Shown here: positions 36,772 through 46,604 of the stretch, one piece after another
Layout: every line of letters begins with the position of its first letter
Numbering within the stretch: position 1 is the stretch's first letter
Origin: Verrucomicrobiota bacterium
Lineage (GTDB): Bacteria > Verrucomicrobiota > Verrucomicrobiia > Limisphaerales > UBA9464
Reading direction: 5' to 3'
DNA length: 64,000 nucleotides
Assembly: GCA_947454705.1 (NCBI GenBank)
Contig: CANGKZ010000009.1
Location: forward strand, 101,811 to 165,810
The notes under the pieces: generated by a model
The model's database searches: none
Told to the model about the DNA's origin: nothing
Seen by the model: the letters and a program-made list of their open reading frames with translations, nothing else
Position numbers and translations under genes: made by a program

Positions 36772-37443
36772 TCAGGAATCGGTTTCCAGCTCGGAACGCC
36801 ACCGGACGGCATGCTGGACGAGTTCCATTCCGTTCTTAAGGCCGAGCTTTTCCTTGATGCGTTCGCGGTAGGTTTCGACCGTTTTGACCGACAGGCTGAG
36901 CTCGATGGCGATCTGGCGGGTGCTTTGTCCGCGGCCGATGCGTTGAACCACTTCCAGTTCGCGATCGGTCAGGACGGTGAGCGGGGAGGCTCCGAATTCG
37001 CGTCCCTCGCTGCACCGTTGGAGCATTTCGTCGGTCATGCGCGGACTGAGGTACACCCCGCCGGCAAGCACCTTCCGGATCGCCGTCAACACGAGGGTGG
37101 AGGCTTCCTGTTTGGTGATGTAGCCGCGCGCACCGGCACGGAGCACGCGTTCGGCGTAGAGCGATTCGTCGTGCATCGAAAGCACGAGCATCTTCAGGTC
37201 GGGTAGTTCGATCCGGAGATCCTTGAGCAGTTCGATCCCGCTGGAACCCTTGAGGGACAGGTCCACCAGGGCCAGGTCGGCGGCGTTGGTTTTCAGCGCG
37301 TCCCGGGCTGCTGCTGCGGTTTCCGCCTCGCCCGACACATGCAGGTCGGCCTCTCGATTGATCAGCTCGGTGAGGCGCTCGCGGATCATCGGATGGTCAT
37401 CGACCAGAAAAATCCGGCGCTTTGCAATCATGGGGGTGGACAT
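36772..37443 (-). CDS. NarL/FixJ-type response regulator
   Basis: From the ATG at 37443 the protein has 223 residues. The receiver domain shows RIFLVDDHPMIRERL, phospho-acceptor Asp61 in LALVDLSLKG, and the Thr/Lys region LSMHDESLY and YITKQEA. The C-terminal LuxR-type helix-turn-helix reads LTDRELEVVQRIGRGQSTRQ then SVKTVETYRERIKEKL. It lies 26 bases downstream of a matching HisKA_3 kinase, so the two form a two-component pair. The 20 residues upstream of this ATG in the open frame are not needed. Confidence 0.93.
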   Translation of the reverse strand: MSTPMIAKRRIFLVDDHPMIRERLTELINREADLHVSGEAETAAAARDALKTNAADLALVDLSLKGSSGIELLKDLRIELPDLKMLVLSMHDESLYAERVLRAGARGYITKQEASTLVLTAIRKVLAGGVYLSPRMTDEMLQRCSEGREFGASPLTVLTDRELEVVQRIGRGQSTRQIAIELSLSVKTVETYRERIKEKLGLKNGMELVQHAVRWRSELETDS

Positions 37444-37469
37444 GGGGAGTGGATGGGGGTGAAAAGAGC

Positions 37470-39008
37470 TTAGGATGCCAAGGGATTGTGACTCACGGTG
37501 CATTCCACCACGGTGTCGCCCTGCGACTCGGTGTAGTGTTGAAGATCTCCCTGAATGAGACGTGCTCGGTGTTGCATGATGGCGAGCCCCAGGCCGGATC
37601 GGCCGGAAGGTGCGGAAGGTGCGGCTTCCACCGGCTTGCCGACACTGATGACCGACAGCCGGAGCTGGGAACCGTGTTCCTCGAGACGCACGATGATGCG
37701 CGTCGGCGTGTTGTGGCGGATGGCGTTTGCCACGGCTTCCTGGGCGATTCGGTACAGGTGGAACGAGACATCGATCTTCGGCTCAACCAGAATGGCGGGA
37801 GCTTCGATTTCGCACTGGATTTGCGTGCTTCGGGTCACCTGGTCGACCAGTACTTTCAAGGTTGCCGCGAGACCTTGATGTTCCAGCGACGCCGGGAAGA
37901 GACCTCGTGCGATGTCTCGGACGTGGGTAATGGCTTCGTCGACCATGGTCGCGATTCCATTGAGCAGATCGGGGCGGGCTTCCGGATTCTCGGTGAAGCG
38001 GTCCTTCAGGACGGAAACCGCCATCGCGGTGCAAACCAAATGCTGCCCGAGGCCATCGTGCAGATCCTGGCCGATTCGCTGTTGTTCCTCCTCGATCGCC
38101 TCTGAAACCGCCCGTTCCGTTTCCTTGCTTGCGGACACATCGGTAAAGACGAACGCAATGCCGTCGTCGGTTCCGGATCCGAGCTGAACCCGATGCGTGC
38201 TGACCATGAGCCACGGCCCGGTGTCGGAAGCCTGTTTTTTTCGTCCAAGCTCGACTGCTTGAATGGCACCCCCGGCGAGTGCCTGTTTGATGACTGATCC
38301 GGCACCCCGGTAGCCGTCGATCAAAGGAAGCAGGCGCAGATCGACTCCGGAAGGCAGCAGCATTTGGACGTCTTTCGGCAGATCGATCCCCAGGAGGGAA
38401 ACTGCGGCCGGGTTAACCAACCGAAGTCTGCCCGATCGGTCGGTCACCACCACGCCTTCGCTCATGGTGGCGAGGATAGCGGTGAGTACCGCAGTGGAAC
38501 GCGACAGCGCCTCCTCGGATCGTTGCAGTTCCTGCGCTCGGGATTCCGCTGCCGCGGTGCGCTCCTGCACGCGGTTTTCCAAGGTTTCGTTGATGGCAAG
38601 CAGCTCGGCCTCCGCCCGTTTTCGCGCGGCAACCTCTTCGGCGAGCTGCCGTTTCCGGCGCGCTTCCGCCGAAACCAGCAGAGTGAAAACAATGGAGGCC
38701 GTGAGCAGGACGGTCGCGTTGATGAAGGGAATGACCGGGTGCTCGTAGGGCCGGTTGTACTGCAGTTCGATAAACAGCCAAACGGCCGATCCGATACCGG
38801 CAATCGGAAGTGCCGCCCAAGCCCCCACGTACCAAGCGACGATCAGCGTCGGAATCAGATAGCAGAGACGAAGCTGGATCTCAGGCCAGGTCGCCCAGTC
38901 GACGAACGCCACCACTCCCAGAATCGCGACGCCCAGGAGGAAAAAGAGCGTGGATCGGGAGGAGAATTCCTTCGGATCCTCGAGGGCCGTGCGTGGGTTC
39001 GAAGTCAT
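37470..39008 (-). CDS. Membrane sensor histidine kinase (HisKA_3/NarX type) with PAS domain
   Basis: From ATG 39008 the protein has 512 residues. The N-terminus has four hydrophobic segments (FFLLGVAILGVVAFVDWATW, LCYLIPTLIVAWYVGAWAAL, IAGIGSAVWLFIEL, VLLTASIVFTLLV), a MASE-like sensor with little periplasmic exposure. A long coiled coil (about 115-165) leads to a PAS domain (STAVLTAILATMSEGVVVTD). HisKA_3 follows with phospho-acceptor His in QQRIGQDLHDGLGQHL, then an ATPase domain (RIAQEAVANAIRHN and SGLGLAIMQHRARLI). It pairs with the NarL-type regulator 26 bases downstream. The signal is unknown. Confidence 0.92.
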   Translation of the reverse strand: MTSNPRTALEDPKEFSSRSTLFFLLGVAILGVVAFVDWATWPEIQLRLCYLIPTLIVAWYVGAWAALPIAGIGSAVWLFIELQYNRPYEHPVIPFINATVLLTASIVFTLLVSAEARRKRQLAEEVAARKRAEAELLAINETLENRVQERTAAAESRAQELQRSEEALSRSTAVLTAILATMSEGVVVTDRSGRLRLVNPAAVSLLGIDLPKDVQMLLPSGVDLRLLPLIDGYRGAGSVIKQALAGGAIQAVELGRKKQASDTGPWLMVSTHRVQLGSGTDDGIAFVFTDVSASKETERAVSEAIEEEQQRIGQDLHDGLGQHLVCTAMAVSVLKDRFTENPEARPDLLNGIATMVDEAITHVRDIARGLFPASLEHQGLAATLKVLVDQVTRSTQIQCEIEAPAILVEPKIDVSFHLYRIAQEAVANAIRHNTPTRIIVRLEEHGSQLRLSVISVGKPVEAAPSAPSGRSGLGLAIMQHRARLIQGDLQHYTESQGDTVVECTVSHNPLAS

Positions 39009-39157
39009 TCTCAAACCTCTCGCGTGCCGGGCGACTCCGTCAATGGGTTCACTCGGGTGCGAAGAATCTGCCTTCCACGGAAGGGGAATCGACCCGATTC
39101 GAAGGGGCGTTGGCGGATTACCGGCACAGGGATCAGTTTATTTCGGACCTTCGTTTC

Positions 39158-39733
39158 TCAACCGGGCTCGCAAGGTTCGGATTGAAGTCGGGTCCAGAGG
39201 AATTGAATGGATTCCTTCGGCGACATCGACTCGGTGGACACACTCCAGACCCTCTCGTCCGCCTCGGGCGCTTCAAACGGGAAATCGAGAAAGTCTGGGA
39301 TCCGACCGTCCCTCGCGCGGCGATAAAGCAGTTTGGGATCGCGCGCTTCACACACAGCGGGAGAGGAATCCACATGGATCCAACAGACGGAGTTGGGAAG
39401 GATCGACTCAACCGTGTCCCGGTGAACGCGGAGCGGAGCCATCGTGGAAACAACCACCTGAACCCCCTGCTGGCGTGCGATCCCCGCGAGTTCGGCGATG
39501 CGCCGGTGGTTTTCCGCCCGGTCGCGGCTCGAGAAGCCCAGATCGAGCGAGAGTCCCGATCGAACGCTCTCGCCATCCAAATGAAGGGTCGAGATCGAGC
39601 GGGCGCGAAATCGATCCGCCAAGCCCGCAGCGATGGTCGTCTTGCCCGCGCCCGATCGCCCGAAGCACCAAATGACTTTGGGCTGGGTGTGGTGCCGCAA
39701 TGCAGTGGCTCCGACCTCGAAAGCGTCCGCCAT
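39158..39733 (-). CDS. cysC: Adenylylsulfate (APS) kinase-like protein
   Basis: From ATG 39733 the protein has 191 residues, usual for CysC. The P-loop GRSGAGKTT is at residues 25-33. APS kinase marks are LHLDGESVRSGLSLDLGFSS and RDRAENHRRIAELAGIARQQ, then VVVSTMAPLRVHRD, matching the family's SxxxPxxxxRD segment. It makes PAPS from APS, for sulfate assimilation or sulfation. No ATP sulfurylase or sulfotransferase gene is adjacent, so a role in polysaccharide or lipid sulfation cannot be judged. The substrate loop EARDPKLLYRRARDGRIPDF is intact. Confidence 0.85.
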   Translation of the reverse strand: MADAFEVGATALRHHTQPKVIWCFGRSGAGKTTIAAGLADRFRARSISTLHLDGESVRSGLSLDLGFSSRDRAENHRRIAELAGIARQQGVQVVVSTMAPLRVHRDTVESILPNSVCWIHVDSSPAVCEARDPKLLYRRARDGRIPDFLDFPFEAPEADERVWSVSTESMSPKESIQFLWTRLQSEPCEPG

Positions 39734-39955
39734 CGCCTGATCGCCGCCGGAAAACAGTAGAAGAGGATTTGGTAACGTCACTTTCCCGACAGTACGGATC
39801 CGATCGCCGCCTGAAAGCAGGTGCACCCGGTAAAATTGTAAGTGCCACCCCTACGGTTGGCTTTGTATTTGGTTGGATTGGAAATCCTCCGTTCCGGATG
39901 AATGCGCTGATTTCTCCCATGGCGCTTTCTGGTCGGATTCCGGCAGGATCCTCCC

Positions 39956-41347
39956 ATGTTCGACCTCCTCGCAGATTCCCCTGAGGACCGACTGCGCCTG
40001 TGTGGACCGCACGTCAAGCGACGCGAGTTCCTCCAGATTGGCGCGCTCGCGGCCGTTGGACTTTCGCTTCCGCAATACCTCCGCGCGCGGGCCGAGGGAC
40101 GGGTGGATCCCGCTGCGGACCGCAAGTCCTGCATCATGATCTTCAATCTGGGCGGGCCGAGTCACATCGACCTCTGGGACATGAAGCCCGACGCCCCGAG
40201 GGAGATTCGCGGACCGTTCCGGCCCATTCGGACCAAATCCGATGCCTTCGAGATTTCCGAACTGCTGCCGCTGCATGCGAAGATTGCCGATCGATTTTCG
40301 CTGGTGCGGTCGTGTCATCACGATGGCGCGGCCGTGCACGATGCCGGATGGCAGATGATGCAAACCGGTCGACGCTTCACCGGTGGAATCTCCACTCCGC
40401 ACGCCGGAGCCGTGGTGTCCCATCTCAAGGGACGCCGATCGGATCTTCCTCCGTTTGTGGTGCTGCCACAGTTGATGGGGCGCGGCGGCGGGAATCTTCC
40501 CAACGGCCAGGCCGGCGGGTTTCTGGGCAAGGCCCATGACCCCTTCGCCCTGATGGCCGATCCTTCGCAGAAGAATTTCAAGGTTCCCGATCTGTTGCCG
40601 CCGGACCAGATCGGCGCGCAGCGACTGGATCGACGCCGCAAGATGCGCGATGTGGTGGAGCAGGCGGTCAGTGAATTCGAGGCCAGCGAGGATGCCCGGC
40701 TGATGGACGACAACTTCCACGCCGCGTTCCGCATCATGACCAGCGAGTCGGCCCGCGCGGCGTTTGATCTTTCGCGCGAACCGTTGAAGGTCCGCGAGCG
40801 CTACGGAATGAACCGCTTCGGCCAGTGCTGCCTGCTGGCGCGTCGCCTCGTCGAAGGCGGGGTTCGCTTCGTCACCATCAACACCTTCCTCACCGTGTTC
40901 GATGAAATCACCTGGGACATCCACGGCTCGAAGCCCTTCACTTCGGTGCAGGGAATGAAGGACCTGGTGTGTCCGATGTATGACCAGGCGTACTCCGCAC
41001 TGATCGAGGACCTCACCGATCGCGGGATGCTCAACGACACGATGGTCGCGAATCTGTCCGAATTTGGTCGCACCCCGAAGGTGAATCCCGCCGGGGGACG
41101 CGACCACTGGCCGCAATGTTTCACCGCGTATTTCGCGGGCGGCGGCGTCAAGGGCGGACGCGTGGTCGGGGCCAGTGATCCCATCGGCGGATTCCCCGCT
41201 GAACGGCCGGTCAAACCCGGGGACATCGTGGCCACGATGTTCCATGGGCTCGGACTCAATCACGCGTCGCATCTCCCGGGGCCGGGCGGGCGACCGTTCC
41301 CGTTGACCGACCTTGGCACCGAACCCATCCGGGAATTGTTCGCATGA
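39956..41347 (+). CDS. DUF1501 protein (Tat-exported, sulfatase-like fold)
   Basis: The protein has 463 residues with a twin-arginine signal (KRREFLQIGALAAVGLSLPQ). Family landmarks are IMIFNLGGPSHIDLWDMKPD, IRGPFRPIRTKSDAFEISEL, VRSCHHDGAAVHDAGWQMMQ, NLSEFGRTPKVNPAGGRDHW and the late ATMFHGLGLN. DUF1501 proteins are abundant in planctomycetes and Verrucomicrobia and have an alkaline-phosphatase/sulfatase-like fold; their biochemical role is not settled. The stop overlaps the ATG of the DUF1549/DUF1553 gene (ATGA), the usual partner, so the two probably act on one exported complex. Confidence 0.92.
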   Translation: MFDLLADSPEDRLRLCGPHVKRREFLQIGALAAVGLSLPQYLRARAEGRVDPAADRKSCIMIFNLGGPSHIDLWDMKPDAPREIRGPFRPIRTKSDAFEISELLPLHAKIADRFSLVRSCHHDGAAVHDAGWQMMQTGRRFTGGISTPHAGAVVSHLKGRRSDLPPFVVLPQLMGRGGGNLPNGQAGGFLGKAHDPFALMADPSQKNFKVPDLLPPDQIGAQRLDRRRKMRDVVEQAVSEFEASEDARLMDDNFHAAFRIMTSESARAAFDLSREPLKVRERYGMNRFGQCCLLARRLVEGGVRFVTINTFLTVFDEITWDIHGSKPFTSVQGMKDLVCPMYDQAYSALIEDLTDRGMLNDTMVANLSEFGRTPKVNPAGGRDHWPQCFTAYFAGGGVKGGRVVGASDPIGGFPAERPVKPGDIVATMFHGLGLNHASHLPGPGGRPFPLTDLGTEPIRELFA

Positions 41348-43608
41348 AGCGCTTCCTCCGATTTCGATTTTCCCGCCCGCGCGCTGCGGTGCTTTCGGCC
41401 TGGGCGTGCGCGATGGTGCTCAATGCGTTCGCTGCGGGATCAAATCCGCCGCCCGCTCCGGTGTCGTTTCGCAACGATGTGCTGCCGATCTTCTCCAAGG
41501 CCGGATGCAACAGCGGCGGATGCCACGGGGCGCTGGCGGGGAAGGGCGGGTTTCGACTGTCTCTTTTTGGGTACAACCCCGAGGCCGACCACTTCGCCAT
41601 CACACGCGAATCGCAGGGACGCCGCATCGAGCCCGCCGACCCCGGCCTGAGCCTTCTGCTCACCAAGTCCACCACCACGGTCGCACACAAGGGCGGCAAG
41701 CGTATCGAAGTGGGTTCGCCGGATTATCAAACCCTCGCGCGCTGGATTGCCGAAGGAGCTCCGGGTTCGAAGGCCGACGAGCCGACGCTCGTGGATCTCG
41801 AAGTTGAGCCCGCCGTGCGGATTGTGTCGATGGGTGAGTCGCTCCCCATGACCGTGCGGGCCAGGTATTCCGACGGACGCATCCGCGACGTGACCCCGTG
41901 GTGCCGGTTTACCTCCACCGATGAAACCGTCGCCTCCGTGACGCCCCAGGGCCGGGCCACCATTCTCGGGCCGGGGCAGGGTGCGGTCACCGCCTGGTTC
42001 TCGTCGCGCATCGTGATCGCGCGCCTGACCTCGCCGTATTCCAACACGATTTCGAGCGACGTGTTCCGCGCGCTGCCCTCGACCAACTTCATCGATGCCC
42101 GCGTCAACGAACAACTCGTGCGGCTGAATCTGCAGCCTTCCCCGGCGGCTTCCGATGCCGTGTTCATTCGTCGCGCGTTCCTCGACACGCTCGGACTCCT
42201 GCCCACTCCCGCTGAAGTCCGGGCGTTCGAATCCGATTCGCGCGCGGACAAACACGCGCGTCTTGCCGATGCCCTTTTGGCGCGTCCGGAGTTTGTGGAT
42301 TACTGGGCCTACAAATGGTCCGACCTGCTGCTGGTCAACGGCGCGCAGCTGCGTCCGAACTCGGTGAAAGCGTACTATTCCTGGATCCGTTCGCGCGTCG
42401 CCGACAACACGCCGTGGGACCAGTTGGTGCGGGAGTTGGTGACCGCGCGCGGTTCGTCCGTGGATGAAGGAGCGTCGAATTTCTACTCCGTTCACCAGGA
42501 TCCGGAGTCGATGGCCGAGAATGTCAGTCAGGCGTTTCTCTCCCTCTCCATCAACTGCGCCCGCTGCCACAATCATCCGCTCGAGAAGTGGACCAACGAT
42601 CAGTACTACCAGTTTGCGAACCTGTTTTCGCGCGTCCGCGCCAAAGGCTGGGGTGGCGATGCGCGATCGGGGGATGGCAAGCGCACCCTGTTCGTCCAAA
42701 ATGCGGGCGACCTCATTCAACCCCGCACCGGCAAGCCGCAGCCGCCCGCACCGCTCGATGCCCCGGCCATTGATCCCTCGGATTCGCGTGACCGACGCGA
42801 GATCCTCGCCAAGTGGCTGACCTCGCCAAAGAATCCCTATTTCGCGCGCTCCATCGCCAATCGCGTGTGGGCCAATTTCATGGGCTCCGGCGTGGTGGAA
42901 CCGGTCGATGATCTCCGCACCTCGAACCCCGCGGTGAATGAACCCCTCATGGCCGCACTCGCTTCCCATGTGGTCGAGAATCACTTCGATCTTCGCGCGC
43001 TCATGCGGGTGATCCTCACCTCGCATACCTACCGACGCTCGGCCGAGGTGCTCCCCGGCAACCGGGAGGATCGGCGGCATTACTCACGATTCTTCCCGCG
43101 ACGCCTCAGCGCCGAGGTGTTGAGCGACGCCATCGCGGAAGTCACCGGCGTGCCGGATCGCTTTACCGAACTGGCCCTCAGCGATGGATCCACCGAAGCC
43201 ACCTCTGCGTTTACCAACGTGGTGCGGTCGTTGCAGTTGTCCGACGCCTCGGTGAAATCGTATTTCCTGAAAACCTTCGGACGGAACCAGCGCGAGATCA
43301 CCTGCGAATGCGAACGTTCGAATCAACCGAGCCTCGTCCAGGCCCTGCATCTGGCCAATGGCAGCACGCTGAATGATAAGCTCGCCTCGGACTCGGGCCG
43401 ACTGGCGAAGCTGCTGCGTGAACGGACGGACCCGGCGTCGTGGATTGAAGAGGTCTGGATGCTGTGCCTGAGCCGTCGCCCGAATGAGAAGGAGCGCGCC
43501 GCCGCACTCGCCGCGTTTGCGGGAGCCCCCGCATCGGAACGAAGCCACGTGGCCGAGGACGTCGCGTGGTCGCTGCTCACCAGCCGTGAATTCCTGTTCC
43601 AACACTGA
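41344..43608 (+). CDS. DUF1549/DUF1553 secreted protein with cytochrome-like Cys motifs
   Basis: The protein has 754 residues with a signal peptide (AVLSAWACAMVLNAFAAGSN). Near residues 55-61 is an unusual CNSGGCHG (CX4CH) followed by KGGFRLSLFGYNP, typical of this family. An Ig-like (Big_2) segment lies at about 140-230. DUF1549 follows (DAVFIRRAFLDTLGLLPTPA, with CARCHNHPLEKWT, a CXXCH heme-like site), then DUF1553 (NRVWANFMGSGVVEPVDDLR, RLSAEVLSDAIAEVTGVPDR). It is coupled to the DUF1501 gene before it and followed 10 bases later by the cytochrome/WD40 gene. It is probably part of an extracytoplasmic complex degrading a polymer; the substrate is unknown. Confidence 0.92.
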   Translation: MKRFLRFRFSRPRAAVLSAWACAMVLNAFAAGSNPPPAPVSFRNDVLPIFSKAGCNSGGCHGALAGKGGFRLSLFGYNPEADHFAITRESQGRRIEPADPGLSLLLTKSTTTVAHKGGKRIEVGSPDYQTLARWIAEGAPGSKADEPTLVDLEVEPAVRIVSMGESLPMTVRARYSDGRIRDVTPWCRFTSTDETVASVTPQGRATILGPGQGAVTAWFSSRIVIARLTSPYSNTISSDVFRALPSTNFIDARVNEQLVRLNLQPSPAASDAVFIRRAFLDTLGLLPTPAEVRAFESDSRADKHARLADALLARPEFVDYWAYKWSDLLLVNGAQLRPNSVKAYYSWIRSRVADNTPWDQLVRELVTARGSSVDEGASNFYSVHQDPESMAENVSQAFLSLSINCARCHNHPLEKWTNDQYYQFANLFSRVRAKGWGGDARSGDGKRTLFVQNAGDLIQPRTGKPQPPAPLDAPAIDPSDSRDRREILAKWLTSPKNPYFARSIANRVWANFMGSGVVEPVDDLRTSNPAVNEPLMAALASHVVENHFDLRALMRVILTSHTYRRSAEVLPGNREDRRHYSRFFPRRLSAEVLSDAIAEVTGVPDRFTELALSDGSTEATSAFTNVVRSLQLSDASVKSYFLKTFGRNQREITCECERSNQPSLVQALHLANGSTLNDKLASDSGRLAKLLRERTDPASWIEEVWMLCLSRRPNEKERAAALAAFAGAPASERSHVAEDVAWSLLTSREFLFQH

Positions 43609-43618
43609 GCCCAACCCC

Positions 43619-46477
43619 ATGCATCGAATCCTCCCCGCTTGGACCGTGGTGTGGGCCGTGTCCGCAATCCTGCTCGGTCTGTCCCCCGTTCCATCGACCC
43701 GTGCCGCTGCCGCAGGAGCTGCCGCGCCGGTGAACTACGAGCGCGAAGTCGCTCCCATCCTTCGCGCGTATTGCGCCGGGTGTCACAACGACGCCGACCA
43801 AGAGGGAACCTTCTCGGTCGAGACCTTTGCGCGCCTGCGCACCGGCGGCGACAAGGGCGACCCAATCCGCCCGCGCGATCCGGACCAGTCGTTCCTCATC
43901 CGCTCCATCGAGGGCAAGGCCAAGCCCCACATGCCGCCGCGCGATGAACCGCAGGTGCCCGAGGCGGAGCTCGCGGTGTTGCGACGCTGGATCGCCGAGG
44001 GGGCCGCGGGGCCGTCGACCGATGTATCAATTCTGGCACATCTGGTGGCGCCGAAGATCCCGGTAGGCGCTGCGGTGGCGCGTCGCACTCCGGTCACCGC
44101 GCTTGAATTCTCCCCGTCGGGCGACCGACTCGCCGTCGGAACTCCGGGCCGCATCGAAGTGCGATCCTCCCCCGCACGCGCCGGCAAAAAGGCCTTCGAG
44201 GGAATCTCGGGCAAGGTGAATGCCGTGCATTTCTCCCGCGATGGGCAATCGATCATTGCCGCCACGGGAATCCCGGGTCTGCTGGGTGTGGTTCAAACCT
44301 GGAACCTCGACGGATCCAAGGCGCAGCGTTCATTCGCCGGCCATCGCGATACGGTTCACGATGCGGTGATCTCTCCGGACGGAACCACGATGGTGTCCGC
44401 CGGCTACGATCGGACCCTACGGTTCTGGGATCTCGCCAGCGGCCGATGCGTGCGCACCAACGCGGTTCACAACGGTGCGGTGTTCCGGCTCGCCTTCAGT
44501 CCGTCGGGACGCGTCATCGCTTCGGCGAGTGCGGATCAAACGGTGAAGCTCTGGCGCGTGTCCGATGGGGTCCGTCTCGACACCCTCAATCAACCGCAGG
44601 GCGAATTGAACGCCGTGGTCTTCACTCCCGACTCGAAGCACATCCTCGCCGCCGGCGTGGATCGTCGCATTCACCAGTGGCGTTTTAGTTCCACCAACGA
44701 ACCCGCGCTGAATCCCGTGGTGCAATCGCGGTTCGCGCATGAGGCCGCGGTCACGGCGCTCGCGGTGTCTGCCGATGGACGCTGGCTCGCCTCGGCAGCT
44801 TCGGACCGCACCCTGAAACTCTGGCGTCTGCCCGAGCTCGTGGAAGCGAAGGCGTGGTCGCAGCAGTCCGATGTGATCGGCGCGCTGGCGTTCGACCCGA
44901 AGCGTCCGCGTCTGGTCGTGGGCCGCATGGATGGAACCGTGGAGGTGGTTTCAGGATTCGATTCGCCGGAACCCATCGCGAAATCGGCGGTTCCGAGTCC
45001 CACCCAAAGTTCCGCGGCGAAAGAACCCAAAGGCACACTCACTGGTCGCGTTCATGTGAAGGAATCCGAGCCCAATGACCTTCCGGAACAAGCGATGCGG
45101 GTGGAGTGGCCGGTCGAAATCCGCGGTGCGATTGAAAGCCTGGGCGACATGGACCTGTACCGATTCCGGGCACGAGCCGGCCAGGCGGTGACGTTCGCCA
45201 TCGATGCCGCGCAGTCGGGCTCGCTCCTGGATTCCCGCGTGGAGATTCTTACTCCCGATGGCCGGCCGGTTCCCCAAATCCGGCTGCAGGCCGTGCGCGA
45301 TTCGTGGTTCAACTTCCGCGGAAAAGATTCGGAAACGGCCGATGACTTCCGTCTTCAAAATTGGGCCGAGATGGAACTCGACGAATACCTCTACGCCAAC
45401 GGCGAGGTGGTCCGGTTGTGGCTCTATCCCCGCGGACCCGATTCCGGATTCAAGGTGTATCCCGGAGAGGGACGCCGTCAGCCCGCGTTCGGGACCTCGG
45501 CGCTGACCCACGCGTTGAACGAGCCGTGCTACATTGTAAGGCCGATTCCCAATGGCGCCGCGCTCGTTCCCAACGGCCTCCCGGTGTTTCAACTCCACTT
45601 CGAGAACGATGATGATCCCTCGCGACTGTCCGGGACGGATTCGCTGGTGCGGTTCGTCGCGCCGGCCACCGGGGAATACCTCGCGCGGGTGACCGACGTG
45701 CGCGGATTCGGCGCGCCGACGAATCATCACTACACGCTGTCCATCCGCGAACCCCGACCCGAGTTCTCCGTCCGATTGGAAACCACCGATCCCTCCGTGA
45801 GTCCGGGGAGCGCGCGCGAACTGCGGTTCGTCGCCACGCGCCGCGAAGGGTTCGAAGGACCGATCCGGATCGAACTTGCGAACCTCCCGCCGGGCTTCAG
45901 CAGCAGCGCGCCGGTGGAAATCGAGGCGAACCAAATTCGGGCCACCGCCACGCTGTCGGCCGCGACCAACGCAGTGACCCCGGACGCCGCCGCGTTGTCT
46001 CGGATCACGTTGAAGGCCGTGGCGCGGATCGGTGATCGCGACGTCGAGCATCCGCTCGGATCTATCGGAAAACTGAAGGTGGGACCGGCTCCCAAGCTCA
46101 CGGTGCAAATCCTTCCCGGGTCCGACCCCGCCACCGTTCGTTCGGTTCCGGGTCAGCCCCTGGAGTTCCTGATCCGTGCCGGACAAACCATCTCCGCCCG
46201 CGTTCGAGCGGACCGGCGTGACTTCAAGGACCGGATCGAGTTCGGCAACGAAGATTCCGGACGAAACCTCCCGCACGGATTGTACATCGACAACATCGGG
46301 CTCAACGGCCTGCTGATTGTGGAAGGACAGGCGGAACGCGACTTCTTCATCACCGCCTCGCCCATCGCCAAGCCGGGCACCCGGCTGTTCCACCTGCGAA
46401 CCGGCGGCGACGGAGGCCAGTGCTCTCCGGTCGCCCGCATCACGGTGCTGCCGCCCGTTCAGACGGCCGGTCGATAA
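43619..46477 (+). CDS. Secreted cytochrome c/WD40-propeller protein with pre-peptidase-like domains
   Basis: From ATG 43619 the protein has 952 residues with a signal peptide (VWAVSAILLGLSPVPSTRAA). A planctomycete-type cytochrome C domain follows with CAGCH at residues 52-56 and MPPRDEP as the likely Met ligand region. Residues 150-480 contain about seven WD40 blades (SFAGHRDTVHDAVISPDGTT, RTLRFWDLASGRC, DQTVKLWRVSDGVRLDTLNQ). The C-terminal half holds a pre-peptidase-like beta domain (VKESEPNDLPEQAMRVEWPV, DMDLYRFRARAGQAVTFAID) and Ig-like segments. It is the third gene of the DUF1501-DUF1549 operon and probably works with them outside the cytoplasm. Confidence 0.88.
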   Translation: MHRILPAWTVVWAVSAILLGLSPVPSTRAAAAGAAAPVNYEREVAPILRAYCAGCHNDADQEGTFSVETFARLRTGGDKGDPIRPRDPDQSFLIRSIEGKAKPHMPPRDEPQVPEAELAVLRRWIAEGAAGPSTDVSILAHLVAPKIPVGAAVARRTPVTALEFSPSGDRLAVGTPGRIEVRSSPARAGKKAFEGISGKVNAVHFSRDGQSIIAATGIPGLLGVVQTWNLDGSKAQRSFAGHRDTVHDAVISPDGTTMVSAGYDRTLRFWDLASGRCVRTNAVHNGAVFRLAFSPSGRVIASASADQTVKLWRVSDGVRLDTLNQPQGELNAVVFTPDSKHILAAGVDRRIHQWRFSSTNEPALNPVVQSRFAHEAAVTALAVSADGRWLASAASDRTLKLWRLPELVEAKAWSQQSDVIGALAFDPKRPRLVVGRMDGTVEVVSGFDSPEPIAKSAVPSPTQSSAAKEPKGTLTGRVHVKESEPNDLPEQAMRVEWPVEIRGAIESLGDMDLYRFRARAGQAVTFAIDAAQSGSLLDSRVEILTPDGRPVPQIRLQAVRDSWFNFRGKDSETADDFRLQNWAEMELDEYLYANGEVVRLWLYPRGPDSGFKVYPGEGRRQPAFGTSALTHALNEPCYIVRPIPNGAALVPNGLPVFQLHFENDDDPSRLSGTDSLVRFVAPATGEYLARVTDVRGFGAPTNHHYTLSIREPRPEFSVRLETTDPSVSPGSARELRFVATRREGFEGPIRIELANLPPGFSSSAPVEIEANQIRATATLSAATNAVTPDAAALSRITLKAVARIGDRDVEHPLGSIGKLKVGPAPKLTVQILPGSDPATVRSVPGQPLEFLIRAGQTISARVRADRRDFKDRIEFGNEDSGRNLPHGLYIDNIGLNGLLIVEGQAERDFFITASPIAKPGTRLFHLRTGGDGGQCSPVARITVLPPVQTAGR

Positions 46478-46604
46478 CTCCCGTTTCGGCCCGGTTTTCC
46501 AACATTCCCACCGATCGCGATCCTGCAGTCCAACCCGCGGCCGCACATTTTTCAGCTAAACGCTTGCCCCAATCGCCCAACCGGATAAAGAGCGCGCCCC
46601 ACGA

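Noticed and set aside
44951..46546. A 531-codon minus-strand frame opposite the cytochrome/WD40 gene
   Set aside because: No domain and biased composition; the plus strand has the convincing protein.
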